Assembly: GCF_006385575.1 (NCBI RefSeq)
Contig: NZ_CP041040.1
Location: 1,116,001 to 1,180,000 of the forward strand
Direction of reading: 5' to 3'
DNA: 64,000 nt
Source: Microbacterium foliorum
GTDB taxonomy: Bacteria > Actinomycetota > Actinomycetes > Actinomycetales > Microbacteriaceae
Below are positions 52,404 through 63,202 of this stretch, in pieces. The notes under the pieces were generated by a model, which worked only from the letters and a program-made list of their open reading frames with translations, was not told the origin of the DNA and did not search any database. The stretch's first letter is position 1. The number at the start of each line of letters is the position of its first letter. The position numbers were made by a program, and so were the translations under genes.

Positions 52404-53600
52404 ATGAGCGAAGAGCAGCGACCGCGGCTGAGAGATCTCTTCCGACCGCGCCCTGTGTCCCCGGACCGCATTCCGACCGTCGACGTCGATGCGACAGTGC
52501 CCTTCGGGCTGCGCGTCGCCGCGGCATACGCATGGCGGCTGCTGCTGCTCGCGGCCGTCGTCGCCGGATTCATCTGGCTCGTCATCGAGCTCAAACTGCT
52601 CGTCATCCCGCTGATGGTCGGCATCCTCATCACGGCGCTGCTCTGGCCGGGTTTCCAGTGGATGCTGCGCCACCGCTTCCCGCGCTGGCTGGCCGTCGCC
52701 CTCTCGATCATCGGCACGCTGACGATCGTGTCGCTGCTGCTCTGGCTCGTGATCTGGCAGATCCGTGCGCAGCTCCCCGATGTGCAGGAGCGCAGCTCAC
52801 AAGCCGTCGACGAGTTCCGCACGTTCCTCCTCGACGGCCCGCTGCACCTCAGCGAATCGCAGATCCAGGGCTACATCGATCAGGGTCTCGAGATCATCAA
52901 CGAGCAGACGCAGGCTCTGCTCAACGGCGCCCTCGCGGTCGGCACCACCGCCGCGCACGTCGTGACCGGAGCGGTGCTCTCGCTGTTCATCCTCATCTGC
53001 CTGCTGGCCGACGGGCGCGGGATCTGGAAGTGGACGCTGCGCCTCTTCCCGCGTGCCGCACGCCCTGCCGCCGACGCCGCCGGGAGCAACGGCTTCGCGA
53101 CGATCGTCAACTACGCACGCACCCAGCTGCTCGTCGCCGCGATCGACGCCGTCGGAATCGGCCTCGGAGCCGCTCTGCTCGGTGTTCCGCTGGCGATCCC
53201 CGTCGCCGTGCTCGTTTTCCTCGGTTCGTTCATCCCGATCGTCGGTGCCGTCGTGACCGGCGCGATCGCCGTTCTGCTCGCCCTCGTCTACAACGGCCCC
53301 TGGATCGCGCTCGCGATGCTGGCCGTCGTGCTCGGCGTGCAGCAGCTCGAGGGCCACATCCTGCAGCCGATCCTGATGGGCTCGGCTGTCAAGGTCCATC
53401 CGCTCGCCGTCGTCCTGGTGGTCGCCGGGGGATCGATGGTCGGCGGCATTCCCGGGGCGCTCTTCGCGGTGCCCCTCGCGGCCTTCGTCAACGTCGCCGC
53501 GGTGACAGTCAGCACCGGTGCCTGGCGCACCGGCGATCAACCGGACGCAGACCTGATCTGGAGCACAGTGCCGCGCGAGCGCACACGGAGGAATCGATGA
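52404..53600 (+). CDS. AI-2E family transporter, second of two
   Basis: The 398-residue PerM-type exporter has a cytoplasmic N-terminus of about 40 residues, helices at about 42-65 and 70-115, a central amphipathic region, and the conserved C-terminal half (FLGSFIPIVGAVVTGAIAVLLALV, LEGHILQPILMGSAVKVHPLAVVLVVAGGSMVGGIPGALFAVPLAA). It is more distant from the first paralogue (2354-3505) than a recent duplicate would be. It appears to be leaderless. Its stop overlaps the ilvA start (ATGA). Confidence 0.9.
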   Translation: MSEEQRPRLRDLFRPRPVSPDRIPTVDVDATVPFGLRVAAAYAWRLLLLAAVVAGFIWLVIELKLLVIPLMVGILITALLWPGFQWMLRHRFPRWLAVALSIIGTLTIVSLLLWLVIWQIRAQLPDVQERSSQAVDEFRTFLLDGPLHLSESQIQGYIDQGLEIINEQTQALLNGALAVGTTAAHVVTGAVLSLFILICLLADGRGIWKWTLRLFPRAARPAADAAGSNGFATIVNYARTQLLVAAIDAVGIGLGAALLGVPLAIPVAVLVFLGSFIPIVGAVVTGAIAVLLALVYNGPWIALAMLAVVLGVQQLEGHILQPILMGSAVKVHPLAVVLVVAGGSMVGGIPGALFAVPLAAFVNVAAVTVSTGAWRTGDQPDADLIWSTVPRERTRRNR

Positions 53601-54826
53601 GCGCAGTCCCCAGCCTGACCGAGTTCGAGAACGCCGCTCAGAGTCTGGCTGAGGTGATCACGCACACTCCGACTCTGCCGTCACGCGCGCTGTCCGACGT
53701 CCTCGGCGCCCCCGTCCTGCTGAAGATGGAGAATCTGCAGCGCACGGGGTCGTTCAAGATCCGCGGTGCCGCCTACCGGCTCTCTCGCCTGAGTGCCGAA
53801 GAGCGATCGCACGGGGTCGTCGCCGCCTCGGCCGGCAATCACGCCCAGGGTGTCGCTCTGGCGGCGCAGGCTCTCGGCATTCCCGCGACGATCTTCATGC
53901 CCATCGGCGTGCCGGTGCCGAAGCTGCTCGCCACGCGCGGGTACGGCGCCGAGGTGGTGCTCGAGGGCGAGACCGTCGCGACCTCGCTCCGGCTCGCTGC
54001 GGAGTTCTCCGAGCGCACCGGAGCCATGCTCATCCACCCGTTCGACCACCGCGACGTCGTGATCGGCCAGGGCACGCTCGGACTCGAACTGCTCGAGGAC
54101 GCGCCCGAGGTCGACACGATCGTGCTGGGCATCGGCGGCGGCGGGCTGATCGCGGGGGTCGCTGCCGCGGTCAAGGCCCGAGCGGCTCAGCTCGGTCGAT
54201 CCGTGCGCATCATCGGCGTGCAGGCTGAGAACGCGGCTGCGATGCCGCCCTCGCTCCACGCCGGACACCCGGTGGACATCGAGACCAGGCCCACCATCGC
54301 CGACGGCATCCTCGTCGCGCGCCCCGGCGCCATCCCGTTCGACATCATCAAGGATCTCGTCGATGAGGTCGTCACCGTGTCGGACGACGACCTGGCGCGA
54401 GCGATCCTGATCCTGCTCGAGCAGGCCAAAGTGGTCGTCGAGCCCGCCGGCGCTGCCGGTGTCGCGGCAATCCTGGCGGGCAAGGTCTCGGCGACGGGCA
54501 CCACGATGGCGGTGCTGTCGGGAGGCAACATCGACCCGCTCCTGCTGCAGCGCGTCGTCGCTCACGGGCTCGCGGCGTCGGGTCGATATCTCACGATCCG
54601 CATCCCGCTGCCCGATCGCCCTGGTCAGCTCGCGCGCGTGTCCGAGCTGATCGCCGCGGCCGGGGCGAACGTGATCGAGGCGATGCATACGCGCCACGGA
54701 CACGGCCTGCAGATCAGCGAAGTGTTCCTCGAGCTCAGTGTCGAGACGCGCGGTGCCGAGCACTCCGAGCACACCCTCGACACGCTCCGCCACGCCGGCT
54801 TCCATCCGATCGTCGTGCCGGACTGA
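53597..54826 (+). CDS. ilvA: Threonine ammonia-lyase (threonine dehydratase)
   Basis: IlvA turns threonine into 2-oxobutyrate and ammonia, the first step to isoleucine or a catabolic step. The 409-residue protein has the PLP lysine in TGSFKIRGA (Lys54), ASAGNHAQGVALAAQ and the phosphate-binding GIGGGGLIAG. It has one C-terminal ACT-like domain (about 325-409, LTIRIPLPDRPGQLARVSELIAAAGANVIEAMH), a layout common to actinobacterial and catabolic-type enzymes, shorter than E. coli biosynthetic IlvA. It is coupled to the exporter gene by an ATGA overlap. Confidence 0.96.
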   Translation: MSAVPSLTEFENAAQSLAEVITHTPTLPSRALSDVLGAPVLLKMENLQRTGSFKIRGAAYRLSRLSAEERSHGVVAASAGNHAQGVALAAQALGIPATIFMPIGVPVPKLLATRGYGAEVVLEGETVATSLRLAAEFSERTGAMLIHPFDHRDVVIGQGTLGLELLEDAPEVDTIVLGIGGGGLIAGVAAAVKARAAQLGRSVRIIGVQAENAAAMPPSLHAGHPVDIETRPTIADGILVARPGAIPFDIIKDLVDEVVTVSDDDLARAILILLEQAKVVVEPAGAAGVAAILAGKVSATGTTMAVLSGGNIDPLLLQRVVAHGLAASGRYLTIRIPLPDRPGQLARVSELIAAAGANVIEAMHTRHGHGLQISEVFLELSVETRGAEHSEHTLDTLRHAGFHPIVVPD

Positions 54827-54836
54827 CACGACGTCT

Positions 54837-54882
54837 CGATATGCAGATGCCCCGTCCGAGTGGACGGGGCATCTGCATATCG
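54837..54882. terminator. Long bidirectional terminator between ilvA and greA
   Basis: A perfect 21-bp stem (54837-54857 with 54862-54882, core GATGCCCCGTCC / GGACGGGGCATC) has a four-base loop, placed between convergent genes. It is the strongest hairpin in the window. Confidence 0.93.
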
Positions 54883-54907
54883 GAACGCTGTCGCGATGCG
54901 ACCGGCG

Positions 54908-55396
54908 TCAGCCCGTGTAGGTCTCGACCTTCACGATCTCGACCGAGATCGCGCGGCCGTTCGGAGCCTCGTAGGACGACTTCTCGCCGACCTTGAGTCC
55001 GAGGATCGCCTGCCCGAGGGGGCTGGCTTCGCTGTACACGTCGAGGTCGCTGCCCACGGCGATCTCGCGGCTGCCGAGCAGGAAGATCTCTTCGCCGCCG
55101 GCGACCATCGCGGTGACGACGGTGCCGGGCTCGACGATGCCGCGGCTCGCGGGTGCCTCACCGACCTTGGCCGTCTTGAGGAGGTTCTCGAGGGTGCGGA
55201 TCCGCGCCTCCTGCTTGCCCTGCTCGTCCTTGGCGGCGTGGTATCCGCCGTTCTCCTTGAGGTCTCCCTCTTCGCGGGCCGCTTCGATGCGCTTGGCGAT
55301 CTCTTCGCGACCGGTGGTGGAGAGGTGCTCGAGCTCGGCGACGAGCCGGTCATACGCTTCCTGCGTGAGGAAGGGAACCTGAGCGTCAGTAGACAT
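54908..55396 (-). CDS. greA: Transcription elongation factor GreA
   Basis: GreA rescues backtracked RNA polymerase by stimulating transcript cleavage. The 162-residue protein shows the N-terminal coiled coil (about 10-80) with the tip acidic pair in EEGDLKENGGYHAAKDEQ, and the C-terminal FKBP-like domain (about 85-162) with SPLGQAILGLKVGEKSSYEAPNGR. AAGGAG lies about nine bases before the ATG. It heads a conserved actinobacterial neighbourhood with DUF4307, the small membrane protein, hemolysin III and a uppS-type gene. Confidence 0.97.
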   Translation of the reverse strand: MSTDAQVPFLTQEAYDRLVAELEHLSTTGREEIAKRIEAAREEGDLKENGGYHAAKDEQGKQEARIRTLENLLKTAKVGEAPASRGIVEPGTVVTAMVAGGEEIFLLGSREIAVGSDLDVYSEASPLGQAILGLKVGEKSSYEAPNGRAISVEIVKVETYTG

Positions 55397-55492
55397 GACG
55401 AAGCTCCTTCGGTAGGTACCCGGCGACGTTCCGCGGGGGATATGCCAAGACGCCCCGGCACAGTGCCAGGGCGTCATCTGTCTGGCACGAGT

Positions 55493-55879
55493 CTAGGCGA
55501 CCCAGCAGCTGTTCACCAAACCTGTCGTCGCGGCTGAGACGGTGGGAACCGTGGCCGAGAGCGCCTGCGAATGCGTGTCTCCCGCGGGGATCTCGACGAC
55601 CTTCCATCCGACCACTCCGAACTCCTCGTCGAGCGCCTCGACGACGCAGGCCACGTCCTTGCCCTGCACACCGGTGATCTGGAAGCGCACGGTGACGCTG
55701 TGCTCGTCGACCAGGTCGAAGCCGAGGTCGTCGGAGTCGACGGCGTTCATCTGCGACGTGACGATCATCCAGCCGAATGCGCCGACGAGAAGTGCGGCGA
55801 GGGTGATGACGACGATCCACGGACCCCGTCGGGTGCGGGTGCGGCCATAGCGGTCGTCGAGCTGTTCTGCGGTCGTCAC
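55493..55879 (-). CDS. DUF4307 membrane protein
   Basis: The 128-residue protein begins TTAEQLDDRYGR, the characteristic start of DUF4307, then has one membrane segment (about 20-42) and a soluble strand-rich domain (VRFQITGVQGKDVACVVEALDEEFGVVGWKVVEIP). The family is actinobacterial and of unknown function, nearly always beside greA. It is transcribed toward greA, 96 bp away, with GTG as start. Confidence 0.92.
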   Translation of the reverse strand: MTTAEQLDDRYGRTRTRRGPWIVVITLAALLVGAFGWMIVTSQMNAVDSDDLGFDLVDEHSVTVRFQITGVQGKDVACVVEALDEEFGVVGWKVVEIPAGDTHSQALSATVPTVSAATTGLVNSCWVA

Positions 55880-55948
55880 GGGGTGGGTCTTCCGGTCGTT
55901 AGGCTGGTAACTCCAGGTTATGCGACCTGCGCATGAAAGGCAGACTCC

Positions 55949-56233
55949 ATGCTCGCTCTGACCGAGACCCCGATGCCGACGCCCTCGATGACGGTCGACC
56001 CGGAGTTGGTCACGCCCGGTTTCGTCGGCTTCGCCGCCGTCGTGATCGTCCTGGTCGCCGTGATCCTGCTGATCCTCGACATGAACCGTCGGATCCGCCG
56101 GGTCCGCTACCGCGAAGAGGTCAGGGAAGAGCTCGACGCCGAGGAGGCCGCGCTCGCTGCCGACGAGGCGACCGAGACGGATGCCGATCTGCCGATCGTG
56201 CGTGAGGGCGACGACGATCCCGAGAAGCGCTGA
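55949..56233 (+). CDS. Small single-pass membrane protein (94 aa)
   Basis: The protein has one membrane segment (about 26-46), then a charged helix (MNRRIRRVRYREEVREELDAEEAALAADEA) and an acidic C-terminus. In position and size it matches the small membrane protein that follows mca in mycobacteria (Rv1083-type), but no mca gene is here. GAAAGG lies about ten bases before the ATG. It is divergent from DUF4307. Function unknown. Confidence 0.78.
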   Translation: MLALTETPMPTPSMTVDPELVTPGFVGFAAVVIVLVAVILLILDMNRRIRRVRYREEVREELDAEEAALAADEATETDADLPIVREGDDDPEKR

Positions 56234-56265
56234 CCGGGCTCGAGCGGTTCAGGCCCCGAGCGTTC

Positions 56266-56994
56266 TCAGGCCCCGAGCGACGGGGACAGCGGTTCCAGCG
56301 CGATGAGCAGGCACGCGACCCAGTGGCACAGGAACGCGAGCACCGTGCACAGGTGGAAGATCTCGTGGAAGCCGAAGTGGCCGGGCCACGGGTTCGGCTT
56401 CTTGAGCGCGTAGACGATCGCGCCGCCGGTGTAGAGCAGACCGCCGACGATGACGAGCGCCATCATGGTCGCGTTCGCGACGAACAGATCGGCGAGGTAC
56501 ATCACCGCCGCCCATCCGAGCAGCAGGTAGAGCGCGACGTACAGCCACCGAGGGGCATTGATCCAGAACACCCGGAACAGGATGCCGATCAGCGCACCTG
56601 ACCAGACGAAGACGAGGAGCAGCGCGCCCTTGCCCGGGGGGAGCGCCAGCACGGCGAGCGGGGTGTACGTGCCGGCGATCAGGAGCAGGATGTTCGCGTG
56701 GTCGATCCTCTTGAGGATCATCTTGACCTTCGGACTCCAGTCGATCCGGTGATAGAGCGCCGAATTGCCGAACAGCAGCAGCGATGACGCCATGAACACC
56801 GCGGCGGCCCATTTCGCGGCTCCGCCCTGTGCGACGGCGATCAGCACCACGCCGGCGACGATCGCGATCGGGAAGGTGGCCGCATGCAGCCAGCCTCGCC
56901 AGGTGGGCTTGATCTCGACGGCGGCGTCGTGCGCCGCATCCTCCATGAGGGGCAGCTGAGGGACGTCGGGTACCGAGGAGTCGGGTGTGCTCAC
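56266..56994 (-). CDS. Hemolysin III / YqfA (PAQR-like) membrane protein
   Basis: The 242-residue protein has seven helices and the conserved motifs of the hemolysin III / PAQR family: LLFGNSALYHR, RIDHANILLLIAGTYTPLA and GFHEIFHLCTVLAFLCHW, whose histidines and Asp form a probable zinc site. The name comes from a Bacillus homologue; true haemolytic activity is not implied. The GTG start is six bases after TAGAGT, so the gene is probably leaderless. It is convergent with the 94-residue gene and divergent from the uppS-type gene. Confidence 0.93.
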   Translation of the reverse strand: MSTPDSSVPDVPQLPLMEDAAHDAAVEIKPTWRGWLHAATFPIAIVAGVVLIAVAQGGAAKWAAAVFMASSLLLFGNSALYHRIDWSPKVKMILKRIDHANILLLIAGTYTPLAVLALPPGKGALLLVFVWSGALIGILFRVFWINAPRWLYVALYLLLGWAAVMYLADLFVANATMMALVIVGGLLYTGGAIVYALKKPNPWPGHFGFHEIFHLCTVLAFLCHWVACLLIALEPLSPSLGA

Positions 56995-57000
56995 GCCCTC

Positions 57001-57006
57001 ACTCTA
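57001..57006 (-). promoter_or_regulatory. -10 box (TAGAGT) of the hemolysin III gene
   Basis: On the minus strand TAGAGT, then GAGGGC, then the GTG at 56994. Confidence 0.6.
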
Positions 57007-57076
57007 TGCGGGCGGCCATGCAGGCGAGCGTACATATCCTGAGCGTCGACCCTCGGCCTCGCGACCGCCGACACGA

Positions 57077-57082
57077 TAGCGT
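57077..57082 (+). promoter_or_regulatory. -10 box (TAGCGT) of the uppS-type gene
   Basis: TAGCGT, then AGGGAG, then the GTG at 57089. The GGGAGG in the spacer is too close to the start codon to act as a normal ribosome site, which favours a leaderless reading. Confidence 0.55.
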
Positions 57083-57088
57083 AGGGAG

Positions 57089-57871
57089 GTGATGTCACGC
57101 GATGTTCAGGGGCGAGGGCCGCTGTACCGGCTCTACACCAGCCGGCTTCGCCGACACCTGGACCCCGCGTCGGTTCCGCATCACGTCGCGATGATGATCG
57201 ACGGCAATCGGCGATGGGCGCGTCAGCTGGGCTATGAGACGCCGGCAGAGGGTCATCGTGCCGGTGCCGCCAAGATGCGGGAGTTCCTCGGATGGTGCGA
57301 CGAGCTCGGCATCCGTGTGGTGTCGCTCTATCTTCTGTCGAGTGACAACCTGCTCAAGCGCGACTCGGCCGAGCTGGCCGACCTGATCGAGATCATCGCC
57401 GAGCTCGCCGAGGCGTTGTCGCGCGAAGGCAACTGGCGAGTGAAGCACGTCGGCCGCTCCGACATCCTCCCTGCCGAACTCGCGAGAGTGCTCGACGACG
57501 CGCAGGAGCGCACACGCGACCATACGGGGCTGCACGTCAATCTCGCGGTCGGCTACGGCGGACGCAACGAGATCGTCGACGCCGTGCGCAGCATCGTCAC
57601 AGCGCACCAGGCGTCCGGGGGAACCATCGAAGATCTCGCCGCGCATCTCACGCCCGAGATGATCGGCGAGCATCTCTACACCGGTGGCCAGCCGGATCCC
57701 GATCTCGTCATCCGCACGAGCGGAGAGCAGCGTCTGAGCGACTTCCTGCTGTGGCAGAGCGCCCATAGCGAGTTCTACTTCGTCGAGGCACTCGGGCCGG
57801 ATCTGCGCCAGGTCGACTTCCTCCGGGCGATCCGCGACTTCGCCGATCGCGATCGGCGCTTCGGTCGCTGA
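57089..57871 (+). CDS. uppS: Isoprenyl (cis-prenyl / undecaprenyl) diphosphate synthase
   Basis: The 260-residue enzyme extends farnesyl-type diphosphates with isopentenyl diphosphate in cis, feeding the lipid carrier for cell-wall synthesis. It has the magnesium Asp38 in HVAMMIDGNRRWAR, GHRAGAAKMREFLGWCDELGI, AVGYGGRNEIVDA, and the C-terminal DLVIRTSGEQRLSDFLLWQSAHSEFYF. In mycobacteria the gene at this position (Rv1086 type) makes the short Z,E-farnesyl product, so chain length is not certain. It starts with a GTG (57089), with an ATG one codon later. Confidence 0.94.
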   Translation: MMSRDVQGRGPLYRLYTSRLRRHLDPASVPHHVAMMIDGNRRWARQLGYETPAEGHRAGAAKMREFLGWCDELGIRVVSLYLLSSDNLLKRDSAELADLIEIIAELAEALSREGNWRVKHVGRSDILPAELARVLDDAQERTRDHTGLHVNLAVGYGGRNEIVDAVRSIVTAHQASGGTIEDLAAHLTPEMIGEHLYTGGQPDPDLVIRTSGEQRLSDFLLWQSAHSEFYFVEALGPDLRQVDFLRAIRDFADRDRRFGR

Positions 57872-57898
57872 GACCGCGCACGACACGATCGGTCACTA

Positions 57899-57921
57899 TT
57901 CGTTAATCAACGCGTAACGAA
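57899..57921. promoter_or_regulatory. Inverted repeat upstream of the phoH leader
   Basis: TTCGTTA (57899-57905) and TAACGAA (57915-57921) form a perfect 7-bp inverted repeat with nine bases between, in an A/T-rich patch. It is a candidate regulator site for the phoH-like transcript. A TAGCTT at 57964 with TTGAGT upstream (19-base spacing) is a possible promoter. Confidence 0.45.
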
Positions 57922-57975
57922 CTGGTGGCGTGTCGAGTTGAGTTAATCCCGGCATCTGGTCGTAGCTTCTAGGCA

Positions 57976-58075
57976 TCGGGCAAAGCGCCCGTCGGGTCGG
58001 CCTCAGGTTGACGACTCGTGACCCCCTGGTCGACTCGTTCGAACAAACCGGGATTCCCCGGGTCGGGAGTGGGTC
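57976..58075 (+). promoter_or_regulatory. Structured 5' leader of the PIN-PhoH gene
   Basis: This roughly 100-base leader contains a CGGGC-AAAGC-GCCCG hairpin at 57978-57992, two GACTCGT repeats, and a CCGGG-ATTC-CCCGG hairpin close to the start codon. I cannot match it to a known riboswitch. It may be only a stable leader. Confidence 0.3.
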
Positions 58076-59458
58076 GTGACCTCACGTACAGCGCAGCAGT
58101 CCACAGGCACCGCGCAGCAGTCCACCCGTAAGACGACGACGCGAGCGGCGTCCGCTGATCCTGATCAGGATCTCCGGACCTACGTGCTCGACACGTCCGT
58201 CCTGCTGAGTGATCCTCAGGCCTTCTTCCGGTTCGCCGAGCATTCGGTGGTCGTGCCGGTCGTGGTCATCACCGAGCTCGAGGGCAAGCGCCACGATCCC
58301 GAGATCGGCTACTTCGCGCGCCAGGCGCTGCGTCACCTCGACGACCTGCGCATCGAACACGGGCGTCTGGACTTCCCGGTCGAGGTCGGTGACGGCGGCA
58401 CGCTCCGCGTCGAGCTGGCCAACACCGATGCCTCGGTGCTCCCCGCCGGGATCCGGTTGAGCGACAACGACACCCGCATTCTCTCCGTCGCCATGAACCT
58501 CGCGCAGGACGGTCAGGACGTCACTATCGTCTCGAAGGACCTGCCGATGCGGGTCAAGGCGGCGTCCCTCGGCCTTCGCGCTGAGGAGTACCTCGCCGAG
58601 CAGGCCATCGACTCCGGATGGACCGGCATCACCACTCTCGACCTGTCGGGCGATGACATCAGCGACCTCTACGAGAGCGAGGTCGGCATCAGCGAAGACG
58701 CCAGGGGCCTGGCTGTCAACACCGGACTCATCATCCACTCCGAGCGCGGGTCGGCTCTCGGCAGAGTGACCGGCGACGGCGAGTACAAGCTCGTGCGCGG
58801 CGATCGCGACATCTTCGGCATGCACGGCCGATCCGCCGAGCAGCGGATCGCCATCGACCTGCTCACCGACCCCGACATCGGCATCGTCTCGCTCGGCGGG
58901 CGTGCAGGCACGGGTAAGTCGGCGCTGGCGCTCTGCGCGGGTCTCGAGGCGGTGCTCGAGCGGCAGCAGCAGAAGAAGATCATCGTGTTCCGGCCGCTGT
59001 TCGCCGTCGGAGGCCAGGAGCTCGGCTACCTGCCCGGCGACCAGGGCGAGAAGATGGGGCCCTGGGGGCAAGCGGTCTTCGACACGCTCGGCTCGGTGGT
59101 CTCGGGCAACGTCATGGAAGAGGTCGTCGAACGGGGCATCCTCGAGGTGCTTCCGCTCACGCACATCCGCGGTCGGTCGCTGCACGACGCGTTCGTGATC
59201 GTCGACGAGGCGCAATCGCTCGAGCGCAACGTGCTGCTGACGGTGCTCAGCCGCATGGGGCAGAACTCCCGAGTGATCCTGACCCACGACGTCGGTCAGC
59301 GCGACAACCTCCGGGTCGGTCGCCACGACGGCATCGCCAGTGTGATCGAGACGCTCAAGGGGCACGATCTCTTCGCCCACGTGACCCTCATGCGTTCCGA
59401 GCGCTCCGCCATCGCCGCCCTCGTGACAGAGCTTCTGGAGGGAGGCGAGCTCAGCTGA
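58076..59458 (+). CDS. PIN domain - PhoH family ATPase (PhoH2 type)
   Basis: The 460-residue protein fuses an N-terminal PIN RNase domain (about 33-180; [44 protein letters not shown] with the acidic metal ligands) to a PhoH ATPase (about 240-460; Walker [39 protein letters not shown]). PhoH2-type proteins are reported to act as RNA helicase-nucleases; in some actinobacteria they form part of a toxin-antitoxin pair. No small antitoxin gene is visible directly upstream. The GTG start lies behind the structured leader. Confidence 0.94.
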   Translation: MTSRTAQQSTGTAQQSTRKTTTRAASADPDQDLRTYVLDTSVLLSDPQAFFRFAEHSVVVPVVVITELEGKRHDPEIGYFARQALRHLDDLRIEHGRLDFPVEVGDGGTLRVELANTDASVLPAGIRLSDNDTRILSVAMNLAQDGQDVTIVSKDLPMRVKAASLGLRAEEYLAEQAIDSGWTGITTLDLSGDDISDLYESEVGISEDARGLAVNTGLIIHSERGSALGRVTGDGEYKLVRGDRDIFGMHGRSAEQRIAIDLLTDPDIGIVSLGGRAGTGKSALALCAGLEAVLERQQQKKIIVFRPLFAVGGQELGYLPGDQGEKMGPWGQAVFDTLGSVVSGNVMEEVVERGILEVLPLTHIRGRSLHDAFVIVDEAQSLERNVLLTVLSRMGQNSRVILTHDVGQRDNLRVGRHDGIASVIETLKGHDLFAHVTLMRSERSAIAALVTELLEGGELS

Positions 59459-59469
59459 GCTGGCTCTTC

Positions 59470-59505
59470 GACAGCGGATGCCGTGGTCTCACGGCATCCG
59501 CTGTC
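59470..59505 (+). terminator. Hairpin terminator after the PhoH gene
   Basis: GACAGCGGATGCCGTG (59470-59485) pairs perfectly with CACGGCATCCGCTGTC (59490-59505), 16 bp with a four-base loop. Confidence 0.92.
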
Positions 59506-59600
59506 GTATGTTCCGCCGGATGCGTCGGCGATTCGCTTCCGTCTGCGAAGACGTCGGCATACGCTCGTGTCACCGAACGCAGACGATGGAGTGATGCGCG

Positions 59601-61831
<2,231 letters not shown>

Positions 61832-61832
<1 letters not shown>

Positions 61833-62038
61833 TGGCCGCCGTGGTGACCGATCACGTGCGGCGGGCCTGGCAGGCGATCGCCTGGTACGTCAACGGCGTG
61901 ACGGGGCAGTCCCGGTACGCGGACTACGTGGCCCACGAGACCCAGCGGCATCCCGATCGTGAACCGCTCAGCGAGCGCGAGTTCTGGCGGGCGCACTATG
62001 CCCAGCAGGATGCCGACCCGGGGACCCGCTGCTGCTGA
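61832..62038 (+). CDS. YbdD/YjiX family small protein (CstA partner)
   Basis: The 68-residue protein has the family core WQAIAWYVNGVTGQSRYADYV, then REFWRAHYAQQDADPGTRCC with the terminal RCC typical of DUF466/YbdD. In E. coli, YjiX and YbdD are required with BtsT and CstA for pyruvate import. The gene starts on the A of the cstA stop (TGATG), so both proteins should be made in a fixed ratio. Confidence 0.92.
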
Positions 62039-62046
62039 CCTGCACA

Positions 62047-62110
62047 TAGCCACCCTGCACCAGGTTGTCGCCACCCGGCACCGCGCTGTCGCCACCCGGC
62101 GGCCAGCGTG
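62047..62110 (+). repeat. Three 21-bp imperfect tandem repeats (TCGCCACCC units)
   Basis: Three units, each 21-22 bases, share the start T(A/C)GCCACCC(T/G)GC: 62047-62067, 62068-62088 and 62089-62110. They begin nine bases after the YbdD stop. No protein reading is likely. Confidence 0.65.
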
Positions 62111-62139
62111 TCCGGAGGCGCCGGTCCTGCCTCTTGGTT

Positions 62140-62216
62140 CACGTCGGGGCCAACACGCCAGGCGTCGCCCTTCCCAGGCCCATGCACTCGACATCTGGTG
62201 TGTCGGCCCCGAAGTG
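62140..62216. repeat. Palindromic repeat element, copy 1
   Basis: The 28-base arms 62140-62167 and 62189-62216 are imperfect inverted repeats (about 23 of 28 match) around a 21-base loop. The right arm ends GGTGTGTCGGCCCCGAAGTG. Copy 2 lies 1.06 kb to the right, on the other side of the DUF559 gene. Confidence 0.75.
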
Positions 62217-62252
62217 GGCAGCGACGCCGAGGCCGGGGACGCCGACGGGCCG

Positions 62253-63089
62253 TCAGCCGAGATCCTTCGCGCGGCGGAGAGCCGCCATGACGGCGGCCTG
62301 CACGGAGGGCCAAGCATGGATGACCTGTGCATAGTCGAAGCGCAGGGTCTCATACCCCTGTGCCGACGCGCTGGCATCCCGGACCAGATCCTTGTGACGA
62401 CGATCGTGACCGGCGTGGTTCTCACGCCCGTCGACCTCGAGGATGAGCCGCCCGCCCAGGACGAAGTCGACGCGACCGACGCCGTCGATGGTCACCTGAG
62501 CTGCGAGGACGACACCGACCAGGTGAAGCCTCAGGCGGAGGATCGATTCGAGCCCGCTCTCCGAATCGTCGTGCGCGAGGTCGAAGAGCCACCGAGCGGA
62601 TGCCGGCAGAGCCGCGCGTATTCGGAGTCGCGCCGCGCGTGTCAGGGCTCGACGCTGCAGAGCGGATTCGAAGGATGCGAAGAACGACTCCTCGCCCTCG
62701 CAGCGGAACAGATGGATGAGAGCCGTCTCGACGTCGACGACTCCGAGGGGGACGGCCCCTCGGAAGAAGTGGCTGCGGCATCGGCATCCGTCGTGGTCAT
62801 ACGTCCGTCCGCGTCCGCCGATCCAGACGTGAACGCGCTCGGCGTCTGCGAGGACCCACACTCCGTGATGACGCAGCGCCGCGCTGCAGGTGAGGGCGCC
62901 GCCGTGCGCGGCGGCACGCCGGAGGGGGTCGGGGAGCGTCGGCGAGGCGAACAGTCCCGGACGGATGCGGTCGATGCGTCCTGCCCGCACAGCTCTCGTG
63001 AGGGAGGGGCGGTCGAGGCCGTGGCGCTGGAGGTGCGTTCCGCGAGCGAGGCCGCCGAGACGATCGAGGGTGGTTCGTGGATCGAGCAT
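62253..63089 (-). CDS. DUF559 nuclease-like protein with AbiEi-type N-terminus
   Basis: The 278-residue protein starts with a winged-helix segment (LARGTHLQRHGLDRPSLTRAVRAGRIDRIRPGLFA) like the AbiEi antitoxin/regulator group. Its C-terminal DUF559 domain (about 195-278) is of the Vsr/PD-(D/E)XK type: VGRVDFVLGGRLILEVDGRE-HAGHDRRHKDLVRD and YETLRFDYAQV. The acidic residues of the nuclease core are present. Many actinobacteria carry several such genes of unknown role. The ATG at 63089 has CACGCT six bases upstream. The gene is flanked by two copies of a palindromic repeat. Confidence 0.85.
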   Translation of the reverse strand: MLDPRTTLDRLGGLARGTHLQRHGLDRPSLTRAVRAGRIDRIRPGLFASPTLPDPLRRAAAHGGALTCSAALRHHGVWVLADAERVHVWIGGRGRTYDHDGCRCRSHFFRGAVPLGVVDVETALIHLFRCEGEESFFASFESALQRRALTRAARLRIRAALPASARWLFDLAHDDSESGLESILRLRLHLVGVVLAAQVTIDGVGRVDFVLGGRLILEVDGRENHAGHDRRHKDLVRDASASAQGYETLRFDYAQVIHAWPSVQAAVMAALRRAKDLG

Positions 63090-63202
63090 CCCCGCAGCGT
63101 GGCAGCTCCGCATGCGTGATGACGTGACGTGTGGGTGTTCTCACGGCATCGGTGCAGAAGCCGCCGCCGGGCGACCCGCTGCAGGAGCAGTGGCCCGTCA
63201 CA

